Origin: Pomphorhynchus laevis
Taxonomy: Eukaryota > Acanthocephala > Palaeacanthocephala > Echinorhynchida > Pomphorhynchidae
Length of the DNA stretch: 64,000 bases
Direction of reading: 5' to 3'
NCBI GenBank assembly: GCA_012934845.2
Contig: WNNJ02000450.1
Location: forward strand, 62,001-126,000
Positions 42,264-54,395 of this stretch are shown piece by piece. The notes beneath the pieces are model-generated. The model was not told the DNA's origin. It searched no databases and saw only the letters and a program-made list of their open reading frames with translations. Within the stretch, counting starts at the first letter, position 1, and every line of letters begins with the position of its first letter. A program made the position numbers and the translations under genes.

Positions 42264-44910
42264 GTTGGCTTGCAGTACCTAATTTAAAATATTGTTGTGT
42301 ACAATTTTAATATAATCGTCTTGTATATTTGTGCTTGCTTAATCTAAGTGTAAGAATAATGCGTTCGCTTATAAAAGTTGGATTATAACATTTTTATCAC
42401 TAAAACATGTGTTAGATTCTTTCGCGGATTTATCGACATTTACACTCACTTTTTTTGTAAAAATATATATGAATTGTCAAATTCGAAATAAATACTTTTT
42501 ACTTTATCACTAAAGAAAGATTAGTTTTATTTATGGATAAATTAATATCATAAAATATTTTATATATTTTATCACTAAATTCAGTCTTGCTTAACTGATA
42601 ATGCGGGTTGTTATTAGCACCACGTGTTAAAATATCAATGTTTGCATTTTCTGGGATATTTTAGGCTTTTTATTTTATATTTTTCTAATGTTTGAATCTA
42701 AAAATAACTTATTTGGTTAGTTCTTGTACGATAAAAATACAAAAAACCTAATTCAATACCTTAGAACGAATCTGACTAAACCTTTGACAAACACGATTTT
42801 TGATTGAAAACAACAAACTATTTTATCTCAGCAAAATATATTTGCATTAGAAAACAATGTCAAGAGAAACGTTCTTCTGCTAATTAGATTCCTTATTTTA
42901 AAAAATATTGATAAAGTGACTTAAATTTTAACATTGCAATATTTTAACATTTAATATCAACATTCGTGATTTTATTCACGATTTAAATATTCCTAAATCT
43001 TAATATATGCCAATGGTATGAGCTTTTATTTCCGCGATGGTATAGCAAAAATTGAAACAATGTTAGTTGTATAATGTGATGTTGATACTTCGTTCGAAGT
43101 CAAATAGGTAAGGTTATTGATCTTCAATTTAATTAACGATAAAAGACCACATTATTAACTAAATTACAATTAACTTAATTTATTTACAATTAATTAAATT
43201 ATAATTGTTTCCCATAAACAATGCCTTCGTCTTTGCACAATCCCCATTAACAAGATGCACGGGTCGGTAGTTGTCTCTATTTCAAATACAATATTTCTCT
43301 ATTTCAATACATCTACGAACTAAAGCATATAACATTAAATAAAGAGTAGATTCCAGATTTATTTTTTAAGTACAAAGTTAAAGATCGAATGTCAGCTTTA
43401 ATGATATAATTGACCAGATTGACGAATTACTAAAATGAAAACATTGAAAGTATTTACAGAATAAGGGAATTGATAACGATTATAAAGATTATGGCAAAAC
43501 AGTAGAAACATAAAAATAACATTAATCATATATAAAATATTGTTATGTAGTCACAAGTTTGTCAAACTTTTTCTTAAATAAATTGGCAAAAAGGATTAAA
43601 ATGTAATTTTAAATATAATACTCTATAATATATCCAAGGAGTCAATAATATTTGCTAAGAGATTTATGAAACCTAACTCGTTGTAAAATAACGATTCAAT
43701 TTTAAATGATATAAAGTAACGTTAGAGTTGCATTATCTAAACTCGTGATTGTAGTCACAATTTAAATATTCCTAAATGGTAATATATGCAATTAGTGTGA
43801 GCTAATGCCATTAAACTTTTTCTTAAATAAATTGTCAAAAAGGATTAGTTTGATTTAAAAAAATACACCATAATATGTGCAAGGAATCAATATTTGCTAA
43901 ACTAAATTTAAATTATTTGAGTTGTTATTAAATAAACTTTCAACAATTAAAATGATTTTGAATTTGATAAAATAATTTTTTGAATTTTGAATTGACTGAA
44001 TTATTGATTAAACAATTTTCGATTTGTTCCATTTTCGATAACAATATTTGCTAAATGATTTAATTGTTTCACCTAATTATTTTTTTAACATTTAAATTTT
44101 TCAAATTTGTACATGTTCATACTAACATGTATACTACAGAATTAGATTATTTTTTAGAAAAATTAATTTTTAGTCACAAGACGTTATCAAATGACGGATA
44201 GTCATTTGATAACGTTAATTTCAATAAATGTTATTAATTAAATTAGTTTAGATTTATAAGTATAAGTTAGTCATATCTATATATTTATAAATCTATAATT
44301 ATGTTTTATCATCCTTGTTATGACATTAACATGGCCTTAATTTCATCGATGTGATAAGATAAAACATATTGCAATATTAAAATGTAAAGCACACTATTTG
44401 AATATTATATAATTTTAAAGAAAATTATCAATTAAACACCATGACAAAGTGGTAGCATCATCAGAAAATAAAAATTCTTTAAAATAAAATGTTTGATGCT
44501 CAAGCATCAAAAATTAATAAATTATTTAATAAATTGTTATTAAATAAACACTTTTGAATAATTAAACCAATTAAAATGATTTCAAATTTTATAAAATAAA
44601 TAATTTCTAATTTGTAATTGACAATTTTATATTGATTTCGGGTAACTTAAAAATTTAGATAATCAAAAAATTTAAAAGCCAACCCTTGTGATTGTGAGAA
44701 GCTAAAGTTATGATTGTTTGCTGCCAACAACAAAACCGCGTTTAACAAAAAAGAACGCAAATTACTCCAGTCATTCAACAAAATACTTGCGCTGTGAATA
44801 ATGGGTATAATTAAATTTCGATTGTGAACAATTAGATCGGGAAGAAACTGCAACATTAACTATGCAGTTCGGAGTAAAAGGACCGAAGCAAACACTTGAT
44901 ATTTGTTTCT
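42264..44910. other. Intergenic region between convergent URB1 and TCTP
   Basis: About 2.6 kb of AT-rich sequence with no gene. It contains an old internal duplication: ATTTAAATATTCCTAAAT...TAATATATGC at about 42980-43015 and 43760-43795, and CTTTTTCTTAAATAAATTG.CAAAAAGGATTA at about 43568 and 43812. Both polyadenylation sites must lie here; AATAAA at 42486 suits URB1. The minus-strand 69-codon frame at 44647-44856 shows no TCTP features and is probably chance. Confidence 0.5.
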
Positions 44911-47900
44911 TTAAAAGTAAATTTTCATACTTACGTATTTAACTTCTTCAACACCATCTTTGATAAACATAAAGCGAGGATTAGTCTGATCTTCTTTGCT
45001 GTAATAAGTTAGAATCACCATTCCATCCGGATCCATGGATTCACCTGAATTATTATACAAATATATACAAATGACAATTTTAATAACAACATCCACATGA
45101 TATTTTTTAATATTTCTGATTACAATAATATACTATAGCATCGCTTTAATTTAATTTTATAAGAGGACAATTAGTCGACTTATCTCATCATTTTCTAAAC
45201 GAAAATTAGATCTTAGAAGGATAAAGGAATAATCTTGTTGTATCTTAAATGCATATATCAATGCATTCTGAATGCGAATAAATCAGTGAAACCGAACAAT
45301 CAGCAAGGGAACTGCTTATTTCCCTCGTTATCAGTTATTTACAGGTTGTCCGGACTTTCGCTGAATTAAATATACAGAAAAATCGCGTGAAACTGTGGTC
45401 CAGGAGCCAAAACTGGCTACGATTGATTTTAAATCTATATGTGCTGCTAAATAACTGGACTTGGATCATCAGCTCCATCAGTCTAATGTATCACTCCGAG
45501 ACGTTCCTAACCACCCATCAGTCATCGTCAGTTGAATGAAGTGGTTAGGGTATGTTTCAACTGATTTTGTGAGAACTGTAAAGACACCAGCAATTCCTTA
45601 CGATGCTATAAAAAGCTCAAGTGCAGAAGCGTATTTACTGGCTTGTTGCGTATATGTATTGCTCATCTTCAATGTTTAATTTTTGATCATTGCTTTCACC
45701 GCATATTTTGTAAAAATATGAATTATCTCGAATGATTTAAGAATTAATAATAAATTAAATTTAAAACAATGCCATAAACACGCTCTGATTTGAATCACTT
45801 CCACAAATTTTACAGTTGATTTAGATTATTTTTTCAATAACCTTCTTAATATTTACGTCATCAACAAATGATATAAGACGATCAGAACAAAAACGTTTGA
45901 TATATGTATACATTAAAATACAAAATATCGTCAGGAATTGTTATATACATGCGTTTCATGTCATATGTATATGATGAATATCATATAATATTATATTGTA
46001 TATAGCAATTCGCATTTCCAATAATAGCATACAAGCAAATAAGATTTTGTAAGATATACTATATAACTAAAAAATCAATTTATGTTGATGTATTTACTAC
46101 AAAATATTGTATTTAAAGATTAACAATAGCAACCATTATATCGGATTTTGTCAAATCTTCATTGAACCCGATACAATGGCGAAATCGATTAAATGCCTAA
46201 ATACATTCATTTCCATCTGAGCATAAAATAATGAGAATATTACTAAAGAAGAGAACACTAACTGTTACGAATCTTGTAATAAAATAAAGTTTTAACTATT
46301 GACATGTTTTTTATCTCACTATGAATAAAATCTAATTTAGATAAAGTGCAAAATGATTGCATTTCTAAGTACTTTCTACACAAATCGTACTGCATGTACT
46401 TGGCTGTTTATTATGGATGTTAGAAGAATAGCTCAACTAATTATATGCTATTAAATTATATACAATTAATAAAATATCTAAGCATCAAATAATAAGAATA
46501 TTACTAAACGAACAGAACAATAATTATTTCGTGAATTCACTATTATTAATTATAATTCATATTATAATTCATTATTCATTATATATTATTTATTAAAATC
46601 TTTTATTTATTGTTATATTTTAAATATTAAAACATTTACTTAATAAATATTTATCATAATATATTATTCTTATATATTATTTAGTAAAATCTTTTATATG
46701 TATTATATCATATTTTAAATATTAAAACATTTACTTAATAAATATTTATCATAATATATTATTCTTATATATTATTTATTAAAATCTTTTATTTATTGTT
46801 ATATTTTAAATATTAAAACATTTACTTAATAAATATTTTTCATAATATATTATTCTTATATATTATTTATTAAAATCTTTTATTTATTGTTATATTTTAA
46901 ATATTAAAACATTTACTTAATAAATATTTATCATAATATATTATTCTTATATATTATTTATTAAAATCTTTTATTTATTGTTATATTTTAAATATTAAAA
47001 CATTTACTTAATAAATATTTTCATAATATATTATTCTTATATATTATTTATTAAAATCTTTTATTTATTGTTATATTTTAAATATTAAAACATTTACTTA
47101 ATAAATATTTTCATAATATATTATTCTTATATATTATTTAGTAAAATCTTTTATATGTATTATATCATATTTTAAATATTAAAACATTTACTTAATAAAT
47201 ATTTATCATAATATATTATTCTTATATATTATTTATTAAAATCTTTTATTTATTGTTATATTTTAAATATTAAAACATTTACTTAATAAATATTTTTCAT
47301 AATATATTATTCTTATATATTATTTATTAAAATCTTTTATTTATTGTTATATTTTAAATATTAAAACATTTACTTAATAAATATTTTTCATAATATATTA
47401 TTCTTATATATTATTTATTAAAATCTTTTATTTATTGTTATATTTTAAATATTAAAACATTTACTTAATAAATATTTTTCATAATATATTATTCTTATAT
47501 ATTATTTATTAAAATCTTTTATTTATTGTTATATTTTAAATATTAAAACATTTACTTAATAAATATTTTTCATAATATATTATTCTTATATATTATTTAT
47601 TAAAATCTTTTATTTATTGTTATATTTTAAATATTAAAACATTTACTTAATAAATATTTTTCATAATATATTATTCTTATATATTATTTATTAAAATCTT
47701 TTATTTATTGTTATATTTTAAATATTAAAACATTTACTTAATAAATATTTTTCATAATATATTATTCTTATATATTATTTATTAAAATCTTTTATTTATT
47801 GTTATATTTTAAATATTAAAACATTTACTTAATAAATATTTATCATAATATATTATTCTTATATATTATTTAGTAAAATCTTTTATATGTATTATATCAT

Positions 47901-50900
47901 ATTTTAAATATTAAAACATTTACTTAATAAATATTTATCATAATATATTATTCTTATATATTATTTATTAAAATCTTTTATTTATTGTTATATTTTAATA
48001 TTAGAACATTTACTGCGCGAGGAAACAAGGTTGCGTTTGAGGAAATAGTACCTGTATAGAACTGAAAGTCGTCAAAGTCCTTCAAAATTCTTACGGCAAG
48101 TGTTTGCATGGATTTTTTAAATTCCGATACGCGTTCCGGATTCTTCTTTAAGAGATGTTCCTCTAATTTCTTGCAATAATTTTTAAGCCACACTTTATAT
48201 TGAGCTTTGGTGTAGCTGGTTTCTTGTAAGTTCTGAGCCAGTACGACATTTATTCCGGTGACCGTTGTAGAATCAAGACCTTCATCAGCAGGATCTTCAG
48301 CTGATTTATTGCCACCTATTAGTTTATCATCGATGTCAAGAGAACTGCTGATGAACTAAAAACGCAAAACAGTGATTTTAAATAGTTTAGTGTAATGATC
48401 ATAATATTCGTCAATTTTATTATAAAGATATATGCTGTGTTATGGCACATCTTACACACGTCATACATGCTGATTATAACAAGACTGCTATAACTTTAAT
48501 ATTGCGTGAACACAGCTAGTTCATAATATAACGTTATTTATCATTCTCATAAGGAAATTAATAAATCAAGTTGTAATCTGAAACTACCTTCATCGTAAAG
48601 CATACTTTTATAAAATATATTTAATATTAAACAAAAATTGAAATATAAAAAGTATTTTGATATGAAATCTTGACACACTATTTGTGTGCTCATCTGGTTA
48701 AAAGTTATAAAAATTTAATTTTTGATCCATGTTTTGATAGAGCATGGATTACTTTCAACAAGATTAATAAAAAATTATTATTAACAATTTAAAGCGTCTT
48801 TAGCAGAAACCCCAGGGATACGATTCAAAAAGCTTCGAATCGTATATCCCAGGGATAAGTGCTGTGACACTACCACCGCCACTAGTCTTATGGATTTCGT
48901 GTTCGATTACTTCCCGTACATTGTAAATAACTTCAACGTCAGGTAAGCTAAAGTACTCTAGTAGTGCACTTGACGTTTGCGATCTTGATTTGCTTGTGCG
49001 TTTTGATGGTCTGTAATAATTTGTTGCGACTTGTGTCTATAACATTTTAAAAGCCGTGGTTGTACTAACCACATCAGCTGCCTGGAATGTTGGAGCCAAG
49101 TACAGTCCGTGCTGAAATTCGCCCTTTAGCGCTTCATTTAATTGCATTTCCACAAGTGTTTCAATTTATTTCTTCATTTTAGATTTCCGGCTTTTGGGGG
49201 GCCGATGAGTTTCTTTTTAATTTTATGGCTACCTAAATATGCATTCATTTGATTTTGATCGTGTTCGATAAATGTCAGTTTGAACAGATAGTACAAACTT
49301 ATGATCACTCCAATTAGTACCCTGGCCTGGAATCAGTCCCCTCTTAACATCCGCCGCGCTCCCTTCTTTATTAAATTCAAATATATGCCCCGTAACCACC
49401 TTCTCGACACATTTAGATTTTTGTTTTGTTGTGGTCATGTAAGAGTGCGCCGACACACATTTGCCACGTAAAAATAAATCTTTTTTAAATAATAATTTAT
49501 TTACATTATAAAATTTGAGTATCTACGGGAACTTATATAATACATTAAATAAGACATATTTTAAAGCAGATAACTATAAAAATAAAATCAAACAGAAAAT
49601 AGTTAAATATAAATCAACACGGTAATATGAAATATAAATTTAAACTTTTAAGCGGAAATATGGATGGATAATAAATAAAATATTTTGTATCAGAATAAGG
49701 TACATTAAATAATCAAATTTCATCATCGGAAATACGTCATTAGCGTGTGTTTGTCCCCGCTGGGTCGAAGAATACGGGTTGAAACTTAATAAGATAGCCT
49801 TTCCTCCTGATGACCTATAATTCTTATTCTGATGCATCTTATGTTATTTATTAGTCACTCCATAACAATTGACTTTTATTTTAAATTTTAATTATGAATT
49901 TTATCTTAATATTAAAATAAATTGTATAAAATATTATATAATTATTTATTTATTATTTGTATTTTATTTCGTCACAGGCGATATACATTCTCTACAATCA
50001 GAAAATAATAAATTCTATTTTTTATTAATAAAATAATAATTTACTAATAAATTCTATTATTTATCTTTATTTTTAATTTATTTTATTTATAATACGTAGA
50101 CTCAGTTATCTGATATAATTTATATACTTTAATACTTTCTGCTGATTTTATTTTCAATAATAAAATTTTAATAATAACTTGATCGCTATATAATTTGTGT
50201 AACATCTTATAATTGTTTATTATTTATAATATTTTGTCTTTATTTTTAACATATATTTATAAATTACAAATATATTATAATATTTATTAAACATATAATA
50301 CATTATATAATATATATTATAATATATATAAAATATATTATAATATTTATAAATATTTATAAACTACGTAGACTCAGTTATCTGATCTGATTAATATTGC
50401 TGATGTTGTTTTTAACAGAATCTACTGTATGCTGTGAAATGCGACGATAAACGATTCCCCTAAAGACATTGTAGAGGGTGAGGACTTTCCGGTCTTTATT
50501 TTCGTGTTCCAGTTAATCCTTAGACATTTAATACAAACACATAATATAATGTCATATATTTCAAGTTGTTCGTTTCTGCCGAGTCCTCCATTATATGTTG
50601 CATTCAACATCCTTCGCGATTGTTTTGAATTTTATCCCTTTATTCTTTGAATAATTTTCTAAATAATCAATTTTGGTTTCGTTATGCCGGTCATTGCTTC
50701 GTAAACCGTACTAGCTGAAATATAGGTCGTATCAGCGATAAAATGATTTGGTGCTAGCTATTCGGTCCACTCGAGCTGTCTAATTATTGGGCTTCATTTA
50801 TCTAACATAACGATTTGACATTCTTATAAAGTGATACAGAACACTTGCTTTATAAATTGTCGACAATTATTTCAAGATTCCCTACTTAAAATTAGTTCAA

Positions 50901-51062
50901 CATTTGATTTGTCATTTACCTCTCCTTGAACTTCATAGTACATCCCGTCCTTTAACTCCGACGGATATGAATCGCTGAATAGTTCGTCACCTGTAAAATT
51001 GAATGTATGAACAGTAAATTTACTGTCCACTTACCGCTGACAATGTCCTTGTACACTTTCAT
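44911..51062 (-). CDS. TPT1: TCTP, translationally controlled tumour protein
   Basis: Host gene for the small, abundant TCTP (about 170 residues), a cytosolic protein linked to growth control, translation and calcium binding. Coding exons on the minus strand: 51062-51035 (MKVYKDIVS), 50990-50920 (DELFSDSYPSELKDGMYYEV), 48355-48052 (LDIDDKLIGGNKSAEDPADE, QETSYTKAQYKVWLKNYC, ERVSEFKKSMQTLAVRILKD, FDDFQFYTG) and 45044-44935 (ESMDPDGMVILTYYSKED, RFMFIKDGVEEVKY). IGGNKSAED and GESMDPDGMV correspond to the two TCTP signatures. Phases 1, 0 and 1 agree at the joins. After KY either a GTAAGT donor leads to a tiny last exon not found, or read-through gives VSMKIYF and stop at 44911. Introns are 44 nt, 2.6 kb and 3.0 kb. 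Confidence 0.92.
46585..48000. repeat. Minisatellite, ~15 copies of a ~91-bp AT-rich unit
   Basis: Each unit holds TATTCTTATATATTATTTA, TTAAAATCTTTTATTTATTG, TTATATTTTAAATATTAAAA and CATTTACTTAATAAATATTT. The CATAATATA landmark recurs at about 46655, 46750, 46841, 46932, 47022, 47112, 47207, 47298, 47389, 47480, 47571, 47662, 47753, 47844 and 47939. Most steps are 90-91 bp; three are 95 bp and carry a variant (TTTAGTAAAATC with TATGTATTATATCAT). Copies are otherwise almost identical, so the array was recently homogenised. It ends 50 bp before exon 3 of TCTP, inside intron 3. Confidence 0.92.
49318..49495 (+). mobile_element. LINE-A 3' fragment, strongly 5'-truncated
   Basis: CCTGGCCTGGAATCAGTCCC, CATCCGCCGCGCTCCC and CCACCTTCTCGACACATTTA match the LINE-A C-terminus and 3'UTR. 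The end shows TTGTTGTGGTCATGTAAG and CACGTAAAAATAAATC. The hairpin is eroded (GAGTGCGCCGACACAC). It lies in TCTP intron 2. Confidence 0.8.
49560..50380 (+). repeat. Penelope-type RT end and 3' tails in TCTP intron 2
   Basis: ACTATAAAAATAAAATCAAACAG... and ...TTTAAACTTTTAAGCGGAAA (49570-49660) match the last codons of the Penelope RT (KNNIKQKIVKY to LLSGK). The 3' region follows with TTTGTCCCCGCTGGG, TTTCCTCCTGATGACCTA, TTATTTATTAGTC and ACGTAGACTCAGTTATCTGAT near 50094. The last box occurs again near 50364, after a second AT-rich stretch, so the tail may be partly doubled. Confidence 0.65.
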
Positions 51063-51090
51063 ATCTAAAATTATAGACTAAACCGGAGGA
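51063..51090 (-). promoter_or_regulatory. Splice acceptor directly upstream of TCTP ATG
   Basis: On the minus strand the sequence is GTCTATAATTTTAG, then AT, then ATG. The acceptor-like TTTTAG stands 2 nt before the start codon. This fits a 5'UTR intron or spliced-leader addition, so the transcription start probably lies further upstream or is replaced. Confidence 0.45.
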
Positions 51091-51529
51091 AATGTGTGTC
51101 AAATGAAGGCTGTTAGTTGAGCTAATGCAACCTATATTTTCAGTGACCTAATTTTACAATAGAAACTTGGATATGCTGCATGTTTACGCGAAAGAATTCA
51201 TGCGCTTTAAGTACACTATGACATAGTATTGTTTTGGGGAAAACTAAAGGAAAACAAATTAAAAAAAGAAAACGTATTGCAAACACAAAAATGTGGATAT
51301 TAGTCAATTCATAAAAATGAATTTTTATTTTTTAAATTCTATCTTCGTATAAATTATTTAAAATCATACAGTTTTATTCATACTTAAGGTATATAGCCAG
51401 AGAGCTGTTTTAACCCCACACAGATAAAAATAATAGAAAAAAAATAAAATAGAAAAAATACAAAGATGAGATTAAAAAATACTCATTAGTAATATTCGTT
51501 GCGAAAACGATTAACACCACGGGTAGTTC

Positions 51530-52430
51530 AACAGCCAAAAAATGCCTTTGCAACTCATCCAGCACATAAGCGGTACTTGAATGATTTAGCATTAAATATG
51601 TCCACGATGTTATTAGGGAGACGATTCCTCGAGTTGATCGCTCGATGTGAAAGTCGAAAATGAGATAAGCCTGTTCCGTAATCCAAACTTCAAATTTTTT
51701 GGAATGTCTTCTACTTTATATTCTTTTATTAAACGCTATATAATCCGAAATATACGCCTCAACTTGATTAACAAGATGATGCATAACAAGGAGATCATAT
51801 ATTATCAACCTATCGCCTATAGATTTGAAAACCATAGCGTGTCGCTTTACGAAATTGTGCCCATATGTGCGAACCAATTGCTTTATCGAGAATGATAGGA
51901 AAAATGTCGCACATATGGGTACAATTACGTAAAGCGTCGAGATATGCTCTCCAACTCGTCAATTTTTTTACGCGTACAAGGAAAGACCTCCGAAGAAACA
52001 TATTCAATCGCAAGTCTTACCAGTGCATTGTACAAATACACAGAAAAAGACAGTTAACTTTCTAAAACAGTTCGTTATAATGTAACAGACTTTCCAAGAT
52101 TCGTACGAATTCTATTGGTCTTCGCGCGTATCTTTAAATTCATCTGCACCATTATACCAAGATTCTTGGTGGTAGAAGTATTCGTAACGATCTCGTCACC
52201 GAGATAGTATTTATGGCTCACGTTGCTACGACTAAACCCCATATAAGTACATCTTTTGTATTTAAACTAATTCCGGTTGTTAGGGATCAACGATGAACAA
52301 GGTTCAACATGTCCTGAAAAACTTCAGGATCGAGATCCTTAATCACCTTCCACATTTTTATGTCATCGTCAAATGCAAGAATCTTACAACTTTGTAGAGA
52401 GTTTAATAGCTAATTGACAAAGATATTAAA
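51530..52430 (-). pseudogene. Decayed LINE fragment upstream of TCTP
   Basis: Minus-strand pieces read LAFDDDIKMWKVIKDLDPEV (RT catalytic box with DDD), SLTTGISLNTKDV, LRLNMFLRRSFLVRVKKL and, at the end, LSHRAINSRNRLPNNIVDI. This order (ADD-box, thumb, tail with a W/R-NRLP motif) is that of LINE-F and LINE-C in this window. Stops are frequent; it is an old copy. A duplicated, inverted sequence around TGTGCCCATATGTGCGA and TCGCACATATGGGTACAA (51858-51925) is embedded. Confidence 0.55.
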
Positions 52431-52639
52431 TAATTATTATATAATTATATAATTATTTATTTTATATATAGTATAATAATCCTTATATAATCCTTTATTG
52501 TTATCTTTAATTTATAGTATAAAATACAGACTATTCTTAATAAATCCAAGAATGCTCATTGAACCACTAAAGCTTTTGCTAACAATATGCTATTGTATAT
52601 CATCAATAGCCTATTATATATAGGCTATTGGTAATATGT

Positions 52640-52870
52640 CATCTAGGAAAACATAACCTTTGATGTAAATAATACCATCAACATTAATAAAAATTAGGGG
52701 CTAAAACCTGATAAAATAGCAATTCATCCGGATGAACTCTTTTCATTTTTATGATACATCGTATTTTATTTATTAGTCGATTCATAAAAATTGATTTTTA
52801 TTTTAAATTTTAATTATAAATTTTATCTTTATATAAACATAAAATGTAATTTTAATTTGTAAAGTACCCT
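52640..52870 (+). repeat. Solo Penelope-type 3' tail
   Basis: TTAGGGGCTAAAACCTGATA, ATAGCAATTCATCCGGATGA, GATACATCGTATTTTATTTA and TTAGTCGATTCATAAAAATT appear in the order of the 26.65-kb tail. No RT is attached. Confidence 0.6.
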
Positions 52871-53164
52871 TGTGTTTTCTTTTCTTTTATTTTATACCTT
52901 AATCAGACAATCATCGTAATATTAATCAATAATTTATCACAATTATATTAATATACTCATGTAGTGATCAGTTGCCGCTCAGCGCTATAAAGGGTATACC
53001 GTTTTATAAACTTTAAATTACAATAACGTTTCTATAATTACACATATTAAAGATTCAGAATAGAATTGAATTATAATTTAGATTTATTCTATTTTCTTTA
53101 TTTAGATTTGATTTATTCGATTTTAAGATTTAATCGTTTGACAATTTTAACATTTCTATTTAAA

Positions 53165-53455
53165 AATTTTAATTTAATAGCAGCCAAAATTCGATAACAT
53201 TAGATCCTCCTGATGATTTTTAATCTCAATGCTGATACATCGCATGTTATTTATTAGTAAAATCATAGAAATTTATTTTTATTTTAAATTTTCACTTCAA
53301 AAATATAAATTATGCCAAACAATTATGGCAATGTAATTTAAATTATAATATAATTTATATAAAATTTTATATAATTATTTTCTATTTGTATTTATTTATT
53401 TTATTTATCATTATTTTTAATTTGTTTATAGTATAAATACGTTGACTCATTTAGC
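53165..53455 (+). repeat. Solo Penelope-type 3' tail before LINE-D
   Basis: GATCCTCCTGATGATTTTTA, GCTGATACATCGCATGTTAT, TTATTAGTAAAATCATAGAA and, at the end, AATACGTTGACTCATTTAGC repeat the tail order. It ends a few bases before LINE-D sequence starts. Confidence 0.6.
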
Positions 53456-53623
53456 TTATGTTGCCTAGTGCTGTGTCATCTAAGTTCGAACCTTCCTATA
53501 AAGTGATTAAAGAAAATCGTAGCGTTTCTACAGACAGGTATATTTTTTGCAAATCTATAAGAGTCTAATTCATCTGTTGCGCAAGAACGGGTTAACGATG
53601 ATATTAGTGCGGTAAGGGCAGTT

Positions 53624-53971
53624 ATGAATAAAATATTCCATGCCAGTGGTAAAGAAATAGCGAAAGAGATTGTGGTTAAAAATTTGTTCCGACTAGGCAG
53701 GCAAACTGCCAGTTCGAACATACCGCGATTGTTAAAGGTTGTGGTTGATACGTCTACTCAAGCTAACCATATAATTAGTCGAACTCATCGTTTAGAAAGG
53801 AACTCGGTACGTATTATGAGATATCTGTCTTCTGATGATCGTGTAAAACTGAAACATGCGAAGGAAGAGCTGCACAAGCGTATGTTATCTGGCGAAAAGG
53901 ATCTATGTATTAGAAATTTTCGAGTGCTCCGTCGGAAGTCATTTGTTCGTTGGAAGCCATTGGAACTGTAG
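53624..53971 (+). CDS. LINE-D ORF1 C-terminal domain, 115 aa
   Basis: MNKIFHASGKEIAKEIVVKN, LFRLGRQTASSNIPRLLKVV, RIMRYLSSDDRVKLKHAKEE and LHKRMLSGEKDLCIRN. A domain of this pattern (RLGK, RPRLLKV, DERxxLxxA, GExDL) closes the ORF1 of CR1-like elements and probably binds nucleic acid. In LINE-C the same domain is fused to EN in a single frame; here the stop at 53971 is followed by an EN frame that starts at 53950 in another phase, so ORF1 and ORF2 overlap. Confidence 0.6.
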   Translation: MNKIFHASGKEIAKEIVVKNLFRLGRQTASSNIPRLLKVVVDTSTQANHIISRTHRLERNSVRIMRYLSSDDRVKLKHAKEELHKRMLSGEKDLCIRNFRVLRRKSFVRWKPLEL

Positions 53972-54079
53972 ATACGTTGGTATCCTCTAACTCGTATAGG
54001 TCTTTGACTACAGTACATGAAACAGACAGTCAACGTCGAGAAGCTTCATCTTTCATAAAAATTGCCTTAACAAATGTAC

Positions 54080-54395
54080 GTAGCGCGGTTAATAAGTTAG
54101 ATGAGATTAGATATTGGAAACGTTGTCATGACGTCAAAGTCTTTAGAATTTGCGAAGTTGGTTTCAATCTGACATATCTGATGATGTTGTTCATATCCCT
54201 GAATTCGTTTTCTACCTTCCAAGCCGCTTTTCGCTCTAGCGCGCTTAATAAGTTAGATGAGATTAGATATTGGATACGTTGTCATGACGTCAAAGTCTTT
54301 AGAATTTGCGAAAGTTGGTTTCACTCTGACATATCTGATGATGTGGTTCATATCCCTGAATTCGTTTCCTCCCTTCCAAGCAGCTTTTCGCTCTA
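54080..54395 (+). repeat. 156-bp tandem duplication across the LINE-D/LINE-B junction
   Basis: AATAAGTTAGATGAGATTAG starts at 54091 and again at 54247. Each unit encodes NKLDEIRYW...CHDVKVFRICE of the LINE-D endonuclease and ends with CCAAGC.GCTTTTCGCTCTA, the first bases of LINE-B. Only the second unit continues into LINE-B. The two units differ at about ten positions, including one indel. Confidence 0.85.

Noticed and set aside
44647-44856. Last exon of TCTP
   Set aside because: The 69-codon frame shows no TCTP similarity and would lengthen a well-conserved short C-terminus by far.
46585-48000. CRISPR-like array
   Set aside because: Units follow each other without spacers, are 91 bp and AT-rich, and lie in an intron: it is a minisatellite.
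48800-48860. Regulatory hairpin (GATACGATTC / GAATCGTATATC) in TCTP intron 2
   Set aside because: A single short inverted repeat with no second copy or conserved context; kept only as a note.
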